DNA of 49,555 bases from Euryarchaeota archaeon UBA24 (GTDB taxonomy: Archaea > Halobacteriota > Halobacteria > Halobacteriales > Hikarchaeaceae), in NCBI GenBank assembly GCA_002503845.1, contig DASO01000015.1:1-49555 (forward strand), given 5' to 3'. The notes under the pieces were generated by a model, which did not search any database, was not told the DNA's origin, and saw only the letters and a list, made by a program, of their open reading frames with translations. Shown here piece after piece: positions 7,754-16,108 of this stretch. Numbering within the stretch: position 1 is the first letter of the stretch; each line of letters opens with the position of its first letter. The position numbers and the translations under genes are program-made.

Positions 7754-8668
7754 TTAGCGATTGGGAGATATGGGTTCGAATGCGTAGTGGAGGTCATATT
7801 TCTTCCGAGTGAGAAGGTAAAGAAGTTCTTCCAGTAAATCTATAATTTCAGGGACGATTCTTATAGAAATCAAGAGTAATGCCCCTACAACTAGAACAGT
7901 TAGACTCTGGCTGATGACTCGGTCTGCGATGAAAAAAGAAACGAGTCGGGGGTCATCATATCCCGTAATAAGTAGAACAGAGGGTACAAACCACTGGAAC
8001 CATTGTTCCCCAAAGGAGATGGCAATGAATACATTTCGAAGGATATTAAGTACATATATAAGAGAAGTTGTCACAATGCATGCAATGGCTTTTCGAGAGA
8101 GGGAGATGGAGAGAGAAGTTATCAGTCCTAAAAAAATGGTTATAGTTCCAATTCCGGTACAAGCCAAAACGATATGCGTTAAATAATCGTGCCCAACTCG
8201 TGAGAATAATAATCCACTTTTATGTCCGATAACAGGGCCATCGGTGAGGATTACATCGAACCCGGTTCCAAGAATAGTAAGGTATACATGTTGGGTAACT
8301 ATGTTAATTAAAAAGATACCAAGGGGTTCTATAGTTTCAAAAGGCAAGTAGACAATCCCCATTACTGCAATCGCGTTTGAGAGTGAGAGGCGAAGGGACT
8401 GTTCAGTGAGTAATAGATAGCCAGCATGGAAGCAAATGGGAATGGCAAGGAGACTAAGAACAGTCTCGATGGGTGAGCGCATTACAATAGCAAATCTCGG
8501 GGTTAATAGAAGCCAAAATATGCCGAATAAAAACCATGCGATTATTCTTATTTTACGGGAGATATGTTCACTTTTGTTTGCAAAAACCCAGGCTAATGCA
8601 AATGATAAAGTGAATGTCCAAGCAAGAATATTCGTGACCCATATTGGAGAGACTATAGATTCAAACAT
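7754..8668 (-). CDS. artA: Archaeosortase A
   Basis: This 304-aa multi-pass membrane protein belongs to the exosortase/archaeosortase family, which processes PGF-CTERM surface proteins such as S-layer glycoprotein and attaches lipid. The catalytic Cys is C170 in LACTGIG, followed by R211 in NILRN and R250 in ADRVI. From memory the Haloferax enzyme uses C173, R214 and R253; the identical spacing supports the orthology. About eight hydrophobic segments are visible. It starts 3 nt after the Nop10 stop, so it shares the translation-gene operon. Known haloarchaeal loci often carry a PAC2-type gene after nop10; here artA is present instead. No PGF-CTERM substrate is visible in the window. Confidence 0.93.
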   Translation of the reverse strand: MFESIVSPIWVTNILAWTFTLSFALAWVFANKSEHISRKIRIIAWFLFGIFWLLLTPRFAIVMRSPIETVLSLLAIPICFHAGYLLLTEQSLRLSLSNAIAVMGIVYLPFETIEPLGIFLINIVTQHVYLTILGTGFDVILTDGPVIGHKSGLLFSRVGHDYLTHIVLACTGIGTITIFLGLITSLSISLSRKAIACIVTTSLIYVLNILRNVFIAISFGEQWFQWFVPSVLLITGYDDPRLVSFFIADRVISQSLTVLVVGALLLISIRIVPEIIDLLEELLYLLTRKKYDLHYAFEPISPNR

Positions 8669-8671
8669 ATG

Positions 8672-8857
8672 TCACTGGTTAGATTTTCTTCGTAGGATTC
8701 TTCTTCGATATTCACCATAATGGTCTTCAAGTCCAAAGGGTGCAGGTGAACTATTAATAGCTGGAGAATTGCAAATTGGACATTGGTCAGAGAGAGTATA
8801 TAAGGGGGAATCGTGGTTTGATTTCCAAGAAGAGCACACTCGTATTTTGGACTTCAT
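8672..8857 (-). CDS. nop10: Nop10, H/ACA ribonucleoprotein subunit
   Basis: The 61-aa protein matches Nop10 of the pseudouridylation H/ACA RNP: N-terminal MKSKIRVC, a zinc-ribbon half with CPIC, and the C-terminal EDHYGEYRRRI motif that wraps the Cbf5 catalytic domain. The first metal-binding half reads CSSWKSNH rather than CPxCG, a variation I associate with haloarchaeal copies. It sits between aIF2-alpha (34 nt) and artA (3 nt). The aIF2a-nop10 pairing is widely conserved in archaea. Confidence 0.94.
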   Translation of the reverse strand: MKSKIRVCSSWKSNHDSPLYTLSDQCPICNSPAINSSPAPFGLEDHYGEYRRRILRRKSNQ

Positions 8858-8891
8858 AGGAGGTTGATATGGCGCATTGGGCCACGAAGTA

Positions 8892-9695
8892 CTAAGAATC
8901 TTCGTCTATATTCCGGTCGCGGTGGAATTTTCCAGTGCCTCCACTTTTAACTATAGATGCTATGATGTGATTTGCATACTCATCTAGGAGAGATTCTGCG
9001 AGTTTGTAATCGGGGGCAACAATTTTGATAAGATATTCGGGAGAACCAACATAAATGAGATCAAGTTCAACGTCAGGGGGGAGGACTATATCTTCTTCCG
9101 CAGACCTGAGTGCATCTCGGATGGAATCAATTCCATCAGGGGTGGAACACTCGAGATCAACATACCCGGAAATACTCACATTGGATAAAGAAACGTTTTC
9201 GGCTGCGATAGAGATGATTGAATCAATTTCTTTTTCTGTCAAATCTAATTCATCGAAGGCCGATTTCCCATCTAATACGGCATGTTCGAAGGCGGCATAT
9301 AGTGTTCCGTATTTGTCTAGAAACCCTGGCACAATTCTATTGAATTGATCATTGGATAGATCAGATCCAAGTGCTAGTTCTAGCCATTTGTCGGCTTTTT
9401 GTTCGTTTTTCCACTCCTGTATTTTCTCAGAGCGTTGGTGGTCATTAACATCTTTTAATGATAGATCAATTTGATGATTAGATTCATTTACTGTGAGAAC
9501 TTTGCAAACGACTAGATGGCCTTTTTTAACATGATCTCTTATGTTTTTTACCCAGCCTGATGCCACTTCGCTTATATGGATGAGTCCACGTTTTTCTTCA
9601 TACTCTTGAAGATCGCAGAAAACACCAAAATCCTCTATGTCTCCGACTTGACAAACGGCAAGCTCCCCTACTTCTGGCCACCCACTATATTTCAT
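8892..9695 (-). CDS. Translation initiation factor aIF2, alpha subunit
   Basis: This is the alpha subunit of the factor that brings initiator Met-tRNA to the ribosome. The 267-aa protein has an S1/OB domain at about residues 10-85 (GELAVCQVGDIEDFGVF, RGLIHISEV), a helical domain at about 90-170 and a C-terminal alpha/beta domain at about 175-255 that contacts aIF2-gamma. The length is the family norm. Its ATG overlaps the S27e stop (ATGA), which indicates translational coupling. Confidence 0.97.
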   Translation of the reverse strand: MKYSGWPEVGELAVCQVGDIEDFGVFCDLQEYEEKRGLIHISEVASGWVKNIRDHVKKGHLVVCKVLTVNESNHQIDLSLKDVNDHQRSEKIQEWKNEQKADKWLELALGSDLSNDQFNRIVPGFLDKYGTLYAAFEHAVLDGKSAFDELDLTEKEIDSIISIAAENVSLSNVSISGYVDLECSTPDGIDSIRDALRSAEEDIVLPPDVELDLIYVGSPEYLIKIVAPDYKLAESLLDEYANHIIASIVKSGGTGKFHRDRNIDEDS

Positions 9696-9865
9696 TGATC
9701 GCTAAGAGTCTCAAGTATTTCTGCATGGATAATAGAAACCCCTCCAGTTGATTGGGTAAGGGCCTCTCCACAGCCAGAACAATGTACCACTATTGAAGAG
9801 CGGTTGAAAAGTATTTGTTCATTGTCACAGTTCGAGCATTTAACACGGTGGAATTTTCCAGACAT
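9692..9865 (-). CDS. rps27e: Ribosomal protein S27e (eS27)
   Basis: This is a small-subunit ribosomal protein of 57 aa. It begins MSGKFHRVKCSNCDNEQ and has a C4 zinc finger formed by CSNC (residues 10-13) and CSGC (29-32), followed by the conserved TGG turn. The frame is short but complete, with an ATG at 9865 and a TGA overlapping the aIF2-alpha start. It lies 6 nt after L44e. The L44e-S27e-aIF2a-Nop10 order is a conserved archaeal cluster. Confidence 0.95.
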   Translation of the reverse strand: MSGKFHRVKCSNCDNEQILFNRSSIVVHCSGCGEALTQSTGGVSIIHAEILETLSDQ

Positions 9866-9871
9866 AAATGA

Positions 9872-10150
9872 CTACTCCTGTAATTCGAGCCTTCCGGCCC
9901 TCCATCCTTTGCGTTGGTGTGCTTTTCCACACGTGGTACATCGATAAATTAAGTTGGTTCGTTTAGTGGGTTTGTCGCCTCCCGGGACTTTTGAAAATTT
10001 ACCAGAGTTTCCGATTCCAGAGTTTCTTTTTCGTTGACGGTCGATCCAATGCATCCCGCGTTCCCGCCCTCGACGGGCTTTTTCTACTTCATGCTCATGA
10101 TGAGCATTGCAATATGGGCAATGTGTATTTAATCGACGTGGCATTTGCAT
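9872..10150 (-). CDS. rpl44e: Ribosomal protein L44e (eL42)
   Basis: This is a large-subunit ribosomal protein near the tRNA exit site, 92 aa, with zinc ligands in CPYC (residues 11-14) and CTTC (about 71-74) and a basic centre ([18 protein letters not shown]). It is the first gene of the leftward run to UbiD. A start two codons later (MPRRLN, 10144) is as likely by homology. A TATA element lies at 10232-10240, implying a leader of about 55 nt. Confidence 0.95.
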   Translation of the reverse strand: MQMPRRLNTHCPYCNAHHEHEVEKARRGRERGMHWIDRQRKRNSGIGNSGKFSKVPGGDKPTKRTNLIYRCTTCGKAHQRKGWRAGRLELQE

Positions 10151-10231
10151 GATTGTTGAGTTTCTTGTAGAACCGCCTCCTTAAAACGCGTTTGATCTAT
10201 GCGTGAGAAATATTCAATACATTTGAAGTCT

Positions 10232-10240
10232 ATTATATAG
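10232..10240 (-). promoter_or_regulatory. TATA box upstream of the L44e operon
   Basis: CTATATAATA read on the minus strand is the only strong TATA element in the divergent region between L44e and the HAH_0734-like gene. It sits about 82 nt before the L44e ATG, leaving a leader that contains a GGAGG sequence (about 10175) too far from the start for a normal Shine-Dalgarno role. A separate weaker element at 10270-10277 suits the rightward gene. Confidence 0.45.
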
Positions 10241-10299
10241 AGTCATTTGGATTACTCACTTCGAAGCCATTAATAATCTCCGCAGTGAAGCAGTGGTAG

Positions 10300-10545
10300 A
10301 TGAAGCGGTTATTGATCAATGGGGATGCTCATTTACAGAAAGGGACTAAAATCGAGTATGGAGATGAAGAACTCATCTGCTTTTCTGTTACTAGGAATGG
10401 AGATTACCATGGTCCCAGAAGGGTTCAGCTTGCATGTATAGTGGGAGTTACTGAGGAATATAGCACATTCATAGAGGAAGAATATATAGCACACTTTCTC
10501 GAAACGGAATCTATCGATTCCGAGGATGTTAAAATTGTCATCTAA
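10300..10545 (+). CDS. HAH_0734-family small protein
   Basis: The 81-aa protein resembles the haloarchaeal HAH_0734 family: the same start (K-x-L-I-x-G-D), a central EELICFSVTRNGDYHGP block and a C-terminal YIAHFLETESID. The function is unknown. A TATA-like TTAATAAT 23-30 nt upstream of the ATG suggests a leaderless mRNA. Its 3' end overlaps the next small zinc-finger gene by 20 nt. The family's occurrence mainly in haloarchaea supports the taxonomic reading. Confidence 0.82.
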   Translation: MKRLLINGDAHLQKGTKIEYGDEELICFSVTRNGDYHGPRRVQLACIVGVTEEYSTFIEEEYIAHFLETESIDSEDVKIVI

Positions 10546-10648
10546 TCGTGTGTGTCCTGTTTGCAGTTCCGGTTTATTTTCTCGACATTGCAAATATGTG
10601 TGTCCAAATCACGGTGTGATATATGATTGTAGTGATCCATTTGTGTGA
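10526..10648 (+). CDS. HVO_2523-type small zinc-finger protein
   Basis: This 40-residue protein has two zinc knuckles: CPVC at residues 10-13 and HCKYVCPNHGVIYDC around 21-35. The RHCKYVCPxHGVxYDC block is what I recall of haloarchaeal HVO_2523-family zinc fingers. The frame is below usual length cut-offs. It overlaps the previous gene's end by 20 nt, with a GAGG immediately before the ATG. Its function is unknown; small CPxCG proteins in Haloferax have been linked to stress and surface phenotypes. Confidence 0.75.
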   Translation: MLKLSSNRVCPVCSSGLFSRHCKYVCPNHGVIYDCSDPFV

Positions 10649-10681
10649 GTATCAAACAAAGAGGACTGTTATCAATAAATA

Positions 10682-10690
10682 TTTTAAATA
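10682..10690 (+). promoter_or_regulatory. TATA box of the DUF5830 gene
   Basis: TTTTAAATA lies 23-31 nt before the ATG at 10713, consistent with a leaderless transcript. Confidence 0.5.
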
Positions 10691-10712
10691 GGGAGGGGCC
10701 TAATAGGGGTCG

Positions 10713-11063
10713 ATGGAACATCAAGCTCTCGAGGATGGGATAGTATTTCTAACCCAAGGAAAGAGAGAAATGACATTATCAGAAGCAATTGGTCGGATTG
10801 AGATAGTTACAAAAGATCCTCAATTAACACGGAAAATATTGGAAGAGGCAGAGAGGAGAGGGGCGATAGAAAGGGATGGTGTTGGTGTTAAATCGTCAGG
10901 AAGTGTTTCGGGAGATTATAGAAGTAAGGTGAAGATAAGAGTAGGGGAATTTACATGTTGCCGGTGTGGATCTAGCCTCTCGACAGGATATTTCATCATA
11001 CTTAATGACAGAGAATGGGGACCATTTGGATCTACTTGTGTGAAAAAAATAATGGGATTTTAA
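10713..11063 (+). CDS. DUF5830-family zinc-ribbon protein
   Basis: The 116-aa protein has an N-terminal helical, winged-helix-like part (SEAIGRIEIVTKDPQLTRKIL, about residues 23-43) and a C-terminal zinc site from C82/C83, C85 and C109, with a STGYF and GPFGSTCV core. It matches my recollection of DUF5830, a family found in haloarchaea. It could be a DNA-binding regulator, but no target is evident. It is read towards the tRNA-Met gene on the other strand, with only 5 nt between the ends. Confidence 0.78.
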   Translation: MEHQALEDGIVFLTQGKREMTLSEAIGRIEIVTKDPQLTRKILEEAERRGAIERDGVGVKSSGSVSGDYRSKVKIRVGEFTCCRCGSSLSTGYFIILNDREWGPFGSTCVKKIMGF

Positions 11064-11068
11064 AATTA

Positions 11069-11183
11069 TGCCCCGAGCCGGAGTCGAACCAGCGACCTCC
11101 ACATGTCCCAGACCACGAGAATGAAAAATTACATTCTCTTTGTCCCTATGAGTGTGGCGCTATAACCTCTAAGCCATCGGGGC
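11069..11183 (-). tRNA. tRNA-Met (anticodon CAT) with a 42-nt intron
   Basis: Minus-strand acceptor halves GCCCCGA and TCGGGGC close the tRNA; the T arm is GCTGG-TTCGACT-CCGGC and the discriminator is A. After intron removal the anticodon arm is CCACA-CTCATAA-TGTGG with anticodon CAT. The intron follows position 37. A tRNA-Met intron is also known in Haloferax elongator tRNA-Met, which suggests this is the elongator. Confidence 0.93.
11105..11146 (-). other. tRNA-Met intron with bulge-helix-bulge splice site
   Basis: The 42-nt intron forms an inner stem (GAGAATG/CATTCTC). A canonical bulge-helix-bulge can be drawn: anticodon-loop nucleotides CTCA pair with intron TGGG (4 bp), flanked by a 3-nt bulge TA|G at the 5' site and AC|A at the 3' site, where the splicing endonuclease would cut. 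The intron is much shorter than the roughly 75-nt Haloferax one and has no room for an embedded guide RNA. Confidence 0.82.
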
Positions 11184-11300
11184 ACATCTTGTAAGTGGTT
11201 GCTAAGTACAAATAATGGCTTCGAATAGGTCGGAAGGCAATCCTGGGCGTTTGCTTCAAAGGTGGATAAGAGTTATGTGCAAAGATGCCGATCTCTTAGC

Positions 11301-12194
11301 ATGGACATCCCTAGTTTGCTATTGGATTCAATTGGAGAAGAGGAAAAAATTGTTTCCCGAGTTCTGGTAGCTAGTGGAACACATATGATCACCACGACCG
11401 AACGTGTATTTATACATCGCGAGGAGGGGATAATTAACAGTGAAATATTTGAAGAATATGGCCTCAATGTAGATCAGATTTCTATTTTTTCAGATAAGAG
11501 AAAGGCGAGAGTTGTACTCAATTATGGGTTGGAAGGGATGCGGGAGTTCTCATTGTATGCGAAGTATTATGACAGAGTTGTGGATCCATTAGTTCGGGGG
11601 GTGCTTAAAGCAACAGGGGTGGTAGAACCTGGAGAATTAATCAGACACGTATATCGATATGGTCAGCTAACAGTTGTTCTCACAGATAAACAATTCTTGA
11701 AGCATATTGGAGTGGCCCTATGGAGTAGAGATTATGAGAATTTTAATTATGAAGACGTAAGTCGGGTTGATATTGAGAAAGGAGGGGTTTCGGCAGAGAT
11801 CCTTATTGAATATAAAGGAAGGATGCAAAGGATCAAAACAGATAAAGAGCGAGCTAGACTTATTTGTGTTCAAGCTCGGAATGGACTTGCATTATATAAA
11901 GGTTACAAAGACTATCAAGAATATGAGAAAATGATCCCGTCTATTTTGGGAGATGGAACGATAGATAAGATAGTTCCATCTGTTTTTGCAGACTCAGTAG
12001 ATGCAATACCAAAAATTACAGATGGGAATCAAATGATCATAGCAGAGGAAGAGTTAGAAACAGAAGGGCCTACCCATATAAAAACAATGACCATTCAGAC
12101 AAAACTTCTACAACTAGAAGCGTCAATAGCAACACATCGAGAAGACACTGAAAAGAAAATTAGAGAAATAAAAGATCTATTGGAAGACCTATGA
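11301..12194 (+). CDS. DUF7115-like haloarchaeal protein
   Basis: The protein (297 aa from this start) has two similar PH-like beta-rich halves, about residues 1-105 and 110-200. The motif LTDKQFLKHIGVALWSRDYENF and the block GGVSAEILIEYKGRMQRIKT are followed by a short coiled coil at the C-terminus (about 265-297). It resembles haloarchaeal DUF7115 proteins, whose function is unknown. The ATG at 11301 is preferred over one 13 codons earlier because MDIPSLLLDSIGEEE aligns with the usual family start. It is probably monocistronic. Confidence 0.72.
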   Translation: MDIPSLLLDSIGEEEKIVSRVLVASGTHMITTTERVFIHREEGIINSEIFEEYGLNVDQISIFSDKRKARVVLNYGLEGMREFSLYAKYYDRVVDPLVRGVLKATGVVEPGELIRHVYRYGQLTVVLTDKQFLKHIGVALWSRDYENFNYEDVSRVDIEKGGVSAEILIEYKGRMQRIKTDKERARLICVQARNGLALYKGYKDYQEYEKMIPSILGDGTIDKIVPSVFADSVDAIPKITDGNQMIIAEEELETEGPTHIKTMTIQTKLLQLEASIATHREDTEKKIREIKDLLEDL

Positions 12195-12221
12195 GACGAT
12201 TGACGTCTGTTTCGAAGTGCT

Positions 12222-12352
12222 TAAAAGGATCGAAAGCTGCATGAGGAGTACAGATTCGCCGGAATGCGGAACCGGTGGGGCGCCTGTATAACTCAGGTTG
12301 ATGCGGGATGTGGCTTTACGGCTGAACCGTTAAGAATCCGCGAGGTTAGCAA
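12222..12352 (+). promoter_or_regulatory. Promoter and structured leader of L15e
   Basis: A TATA-like GCTTAAAAGG occurs near 12222, which would give a leader of about 100 nt, unusually long here where leaderless genes are common. The leader holds hairpins CCGG/CCGG (12259-12262 with 12272-12275) and CCTG/CAGG (12283-12286 with 12294-12297). A longer imperfect stem pairs GCGGGAT (12303) with ATCCGC (12336) just before GAGGT and the ATG. This could serve autogenous control of a ribosomal protein or hold a small guide RNA; no clear C/D or H/ACA consensus is present. Confidence 0.35.
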
Positions 12353-12937
12353 ATGGCAAGAAGCTTTTACACATACATTAGAGAAACGTGGAAAGATCCC
12401 AAAGAAGGCAAATTGAAAGAACTTCAATGGGAACGATTACAGGAATGGAGAAAACAAGGGGCAATAGTTCGATTGGACAGGCCGACTCGTCTTGACAGAG
12501 CGAGATCTTTGGGTTACAAGGCGAAACAAGGTATTTTGGTGGTGAGGGTTAGTGTTCGAAAGTCCTCAGCCCGCATACAAAGGCACAAAGCAGGTCGCCG
12601 TACGAAAAGACAGGGAGTGAACCGATTGACACGGGCAAAAAGCAGACAAAGGATTGCGGAAGAACGTGCGACTAGAAAATATCCCAATTTGCGTGTTTTG
12701 AATTCATACATGGTAGGAGTAGATGGGTCTAGAAAGTGGTTTGAAGTTATTCTTGTAGATCCAAATCATGCGGCGATTCAAAATGATAAAGATCTAAATT
12801 GGATCTGCTCTAACGGGCATAAAGGAAGGGCACATAGGGGTTTAACTAGTGCTGGAAAACGAGGGAGGGGATTGCATAAAAAAGGTAAAGGGTCAGAGCA
12901 CACTAGACCGAGCAGAAATGCAAATAGAAAGAAATAA
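12353..12937 (+). CDS. rpl15e: Ribosomal protein L15e (eL15)
   Basis: This is a large-subunit ribosomal protein of 194 aa, the family length. The start [16 protein letters not shown], the [15 protein letters not shown] block (about residues 42-56), the RKSSARI and [11 protein letters not shown] basic stretches, and the C-terminal [13 protein letters not shown] match archaeal L15e closely. GAGGT about 7 nt upstream supports the ATG. It has its own promoter and a long structured leader. Confidence 0.97.
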   Translation: MARSFYTYIRETWKDPKEGKLKELQWERLQEWRKQGAIVRLDRPTRLDRARSLGYKAKQGILVVRVSVRKSSARIQRHKAGRRTKRQGVNRLTRAKSRQRIAEERATRKYPNLRVLNSYMVGVDGSRKWFEVILVDPNHAAIQNDKDLNWICSNGHKGRAHRGLTSAGKRGRGLHKKGKGSEHTRPSRNANRKK

Positions 12938-12951
12938 AGTCCTAGATTTAA

Positions 12952-13326
<375 letters not shown>

Positions 13327-13434
13327 ACATAAACCAAATACATCTAATTTTTCTGAATTAATATCGCAGAAAGTGAATACCTTTGTGACAGGGTGAATTA
13401 GTTACATTTACACACTAGGGAAGCAGATACAAGA

Positions 13435-14310
13435 ATGATGGATAACAACAGTTCTGACATCGATATTGTTGTGTTAACGAAGGGTGTGCCGGACTTTCGA
13501 GAAGGAAAAGTTTCGTTTGATGAGCATGGGCACTTGGAAAGGGGCAAAACTCCAACAGTGATGAATCCCAATGATCGCTTTGCCATGAAAGCTGCACTAC
13601 AGACAAAAGTCCGTAGTGGTGGGAAAATTACGGTGATGAGCATGGGGCCTCCAGGATACAAAGAAATATTGCAAGAGGCCATGAACATCTATGCTGATGA
13701 GTTATACTTATTATCAGATAGAGAAATGGCAGCAGCAGATACATGGGCTACTGCAATAACCATTTGTTCGGCGGTGGAAAAGCTCGATCCTACTCCAGAT
13801 ATTGTTTTTGCAGGTTTTAAAACTGCAGATGGAGAGACAGGACATACAGGTCCCCAAACTAGTTGGGCACTTGAGTGGCCAATAATCACGCACGTAGTTA
13901 GTTTGGATGTAGATGTAAATGAAAGGAAAATAAGGGCAATGCGGCTGGTTCAAGGAGACATTAAGGAGATAGAAACGGTAGAAGTTGATTTGCCTTGTTT
14001 TGTAATACCAGATCCAGAATTTGAAGCAGAGTATCCAAGAGCATCTCACAGACTAAGATTGCAAAATTTGACTGAAGAAACGCAAATTAGATCCGATTCT
14101 TATGAAGAAACTTTGACTATGTGGGACCACAAGGAGTTGAATTTGGATCCGGATTTCATTGGGTTGGATGGGTCACCTACGATTGTGGGGCGGGTGGATC
14201 CAATCCCAAAGGCTCCCTCGGATAGGGAAGCAATAATCATAGATATAGAAAGCAAGAGTGGGTTAGAAGAGATGTTAGGAATAATGGCACCATTTGTAGG
14301 GGGAAGATGA
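13435..14310 (+). CDS. etfB: Electron transfer flavoprotein beta subunit
   Basis: The small subunit of ETF (291 aa) binds AMP/FAD together with EtfA and accepts electrons from acyl-CoA and other dehydrogenases. Family features are IDIVVLTKGVPDF near the N-terminus, MNPNDRFAMKAAL (about residues 43-55), SMGPPGYKEILQEAMN, the AAADTWATA loop, and DGETGHTGPQTSWALEWP (about 127-144). It is the first gene of the etfB-etfA-fixCX unit, and etfA starts one base after its stop. There is a second Met at codon 2. Confidence 0.95.
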   Translation: MMDNNSSDIDIVVLTKGVPDFREGKVSFDEHGHLERGKTPTVMNPNDRFAMKAALQTKVRSGGKITVMSMGPPGYKEILQEAMNIYADELYLLSDREMAAADTWATAITICSAVEKLDPTPDIVFAGFKTADGETGHTGPQTSWALEWPIITHVVSLDVDVNERKIRAMRLVQGDIKEIETVEVDLPCFVIPDPEFEAEYPRASHRLRLQNLTEETQIRSDSYEETLTMWDHKELNLDPDFIGLDGSPTIVGRVDPIPKAPSDREAIIIDIESKSGLEEMLGIMAPFVGGR

Positions 14311-14311
14311 C

Positions 14312-16108
14312 GTGACGATTGATCCAAAAGAATTGACTATCGGAGATTTGGCGAAAGAGATTTCAAAGATAGAAGATAGTGAGGAATTAAACAATATACT
14401 GGTGGCAGAAAAAGAAGGAAAGGGCCGAAAAGGAGCCATCAATGCAATTACAGAACGGATCGAAAATGTAAGTGGAGGGACAGGAGGAGATGGGGTATTC
14501 AATCCAAATTCCCACGATATTCGAGAGATAGGGGCTGCAATTAGAGAGATAGAAGACGTGACCAGTTTGAAGGCCATTTTGGATCTTGAAAAATCTGGGG
14601 AAAATAGAGCAAGTGCAATAGTATTGATTGAGAGTCGAATAAAAAAATTCTCGGAGAAGGTGGAAGAGGGTGAAATCGATGTCAAATCAATGACAATTGC
14701 AGGGATAGCAAATGCAATAAGAGGAATTGAAAGTGCAGATGAATTGAGAGGGTTGCTTGCCCAAGAAGAAGGAGGGGAGAACAGAGTTGCAGTTAAAAAA
14801 CAAATACAAAATAAGATAGAATCAATAGAAGGGGTCGAAATACTCGAACCAATAGAATATATCGCTCCTGAAGAAAAGTATCCGTATCTAAATCACCCTA
14901 CTGCAGATAAAAAACATGTTCGGGCGTTAAAAGAGGGGAAATACGAGGATATGTGGGTATACTGCGAAACACAGCGCGGAGAACTCATAGATGTGTCCAG
15001 AGAGATGCTAGGAAAAGCGCGGGAATTGATGGACAAATATAATCAAGATTACAAGGTAAAAGAACGAGTTGTAGCTGTTTTAATTGGGAAGGATATTGCA
15101 CGGTTGGCGGATGAGTGTATTGGGTATGGAGCAGATATTGTCATATATACAGAACATAGTTCTTTGTCACGTTTTATTCATACAGCTTATACAAAAGTTT
15201 TCTGCGACATGTCCCGTTCTCGGCCAAAGTGGAAAAAATATGACGAGCCTAGATATGTTATTTTCCCCGCGACAAATAACGGGAGAGACCTTTCGGCTCA
15301 AGTGCAGGCAGAACTAGATTCTGGTCTAGCTTCTGACTGTTCAGATCTATACATAGAAAATATAGTGATCACGAATCCTGTTAAAACGGGTATGCCCGGG
15401 GCAAAGAAAAACTTTGAACGAGTACTCCACATGAAGAGACCCGATTTTTCTGGTTTTGAGTATTCAACGATTCTTTGTTTAGATAACCCACACAGAGAAT
15501 TTCATCCACAAGGCGCATCTGTTATTCCGAGGAGCTTCCCTGTAAAAGAGTTAGAATCCAATAGAAAGGGGGAGGTATTTTCTCACGAGATGGAAATTGA
15601 AGATGGATGGGTAGACGTGACCATCGTGGGCAATGAAGAAGTTGAGACTGGAGTGGATTTGGCAGAATATGAAGTTATTGTATGCTTGGGGAGAGGAATT
15701 GGGAAAGACCCAACTGGTGGAATTGATCTGGGATTGGAACTTGTAAACATGTTCGATAACGCAGCTTTGGGAATAACAAGAGGAATCGTGACATCTTCCT
15801 ACAAATTTGAGGGGAGAGTGGAACAGTATGCAAAAGAAGAGAGGCAAATAGGAGAAACTGGCCAATGGATAAAACCAAAATTGTATATTGGACTGGGAGT
15901 ATCAGGGGCGATTCAACATAAGACAGGTATGGTAGAATCGGAGATTATAGTTGCAATAAATGAAGATGAAACTGCAGATATTCGGGATTTTGCAGATTAT
16001 TTCATACAAGGAGACCTGTTTGATATAATTCCCAAAATGGTAGAAGAACTAAGTGTGGGGAAAGGGAACCTATCAAAATTTATAAAAGGAGAAAAAAATA
16101 ATGCGTGA
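14312..16108 (+). CDS. etfA: Electron transfer flavoprotein alpha subunit with N-terminal triple repeat
   Basis: The C-terminal 400 residues are classical EtfA, including the FAD-binding GLGVSGAIQHKTGM and IVAINEDETADI segments near residues 525-555. The first 180 residues are an extension of three roughly 45-residue helical repeats (starting TIGDLAKEI, DIREIGAAI and TIAGIANAI), each ending in an A-(I/V)-x3-I-x-x-(R/K)-I helix. Haloarchaeal EtfA proteins carry a similar extension as I recall; its role is unknown, perhaps docking. The start is GTG at 14312, directly after etfB; the 3' end overlaps fixCX by 8 nt. Confidence 0.93.
   Translation: MTIDPKELTIGDLAKEISKIEDSEELNNILVAEKEGKGRKGAINAITERIENVSGGTGGDGVFNPNSHDIREIGAAIREIEDVTSLKAILDLEKSGENRASAIVLIESRIKKFSEKVEEGEIDVKSMTIAGIANAIRGIESADELRGLLAQEEGGENRVAVKKQIQNKIESIEGVEILEPIEYIAPEEKYPYLNHPTADKKHVRALKEGKYEDMWVYCETQRGELIDVSREMLGKARELMDKYNQDYKVKERVVAVLIGKDIARLADECIGYGADIVIYTEHSSLSRFIHTAYTKVFCDMSRSRPKWKKYDEPRYVIFPATNNGRDLSAQVQAELDSGLASDCSDLYIENIVITNPVKTGMPGAKKNFERVLHMKRPDFSGFEYSTILCLDNPHREFHPQGASVIPRSFPVKELESNRKGEVFSHEMEIEDGWVDVTIVGNEEVETGVDLAEYEVIVCLGRGIGKDPTGGIDLGLELVNMFDNAALGITRGIVTSSYKFEGRVEQYAKEERQIGETGQWIKPKLYIGLGVSGAIQHKTGMVESEIIVAINEDETADIRDFADYFIQGDLFDIIPKMVEELSVGKGNLSKFIKGEKNNA

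Noticed and set aside
12240..12352. tRNA-like or C/D-box gene before L15e
   Set aside because: Some stems and a CTGA occur, but there is no T-loop motif and no proper C box, so I treat it as an mRNA leader.
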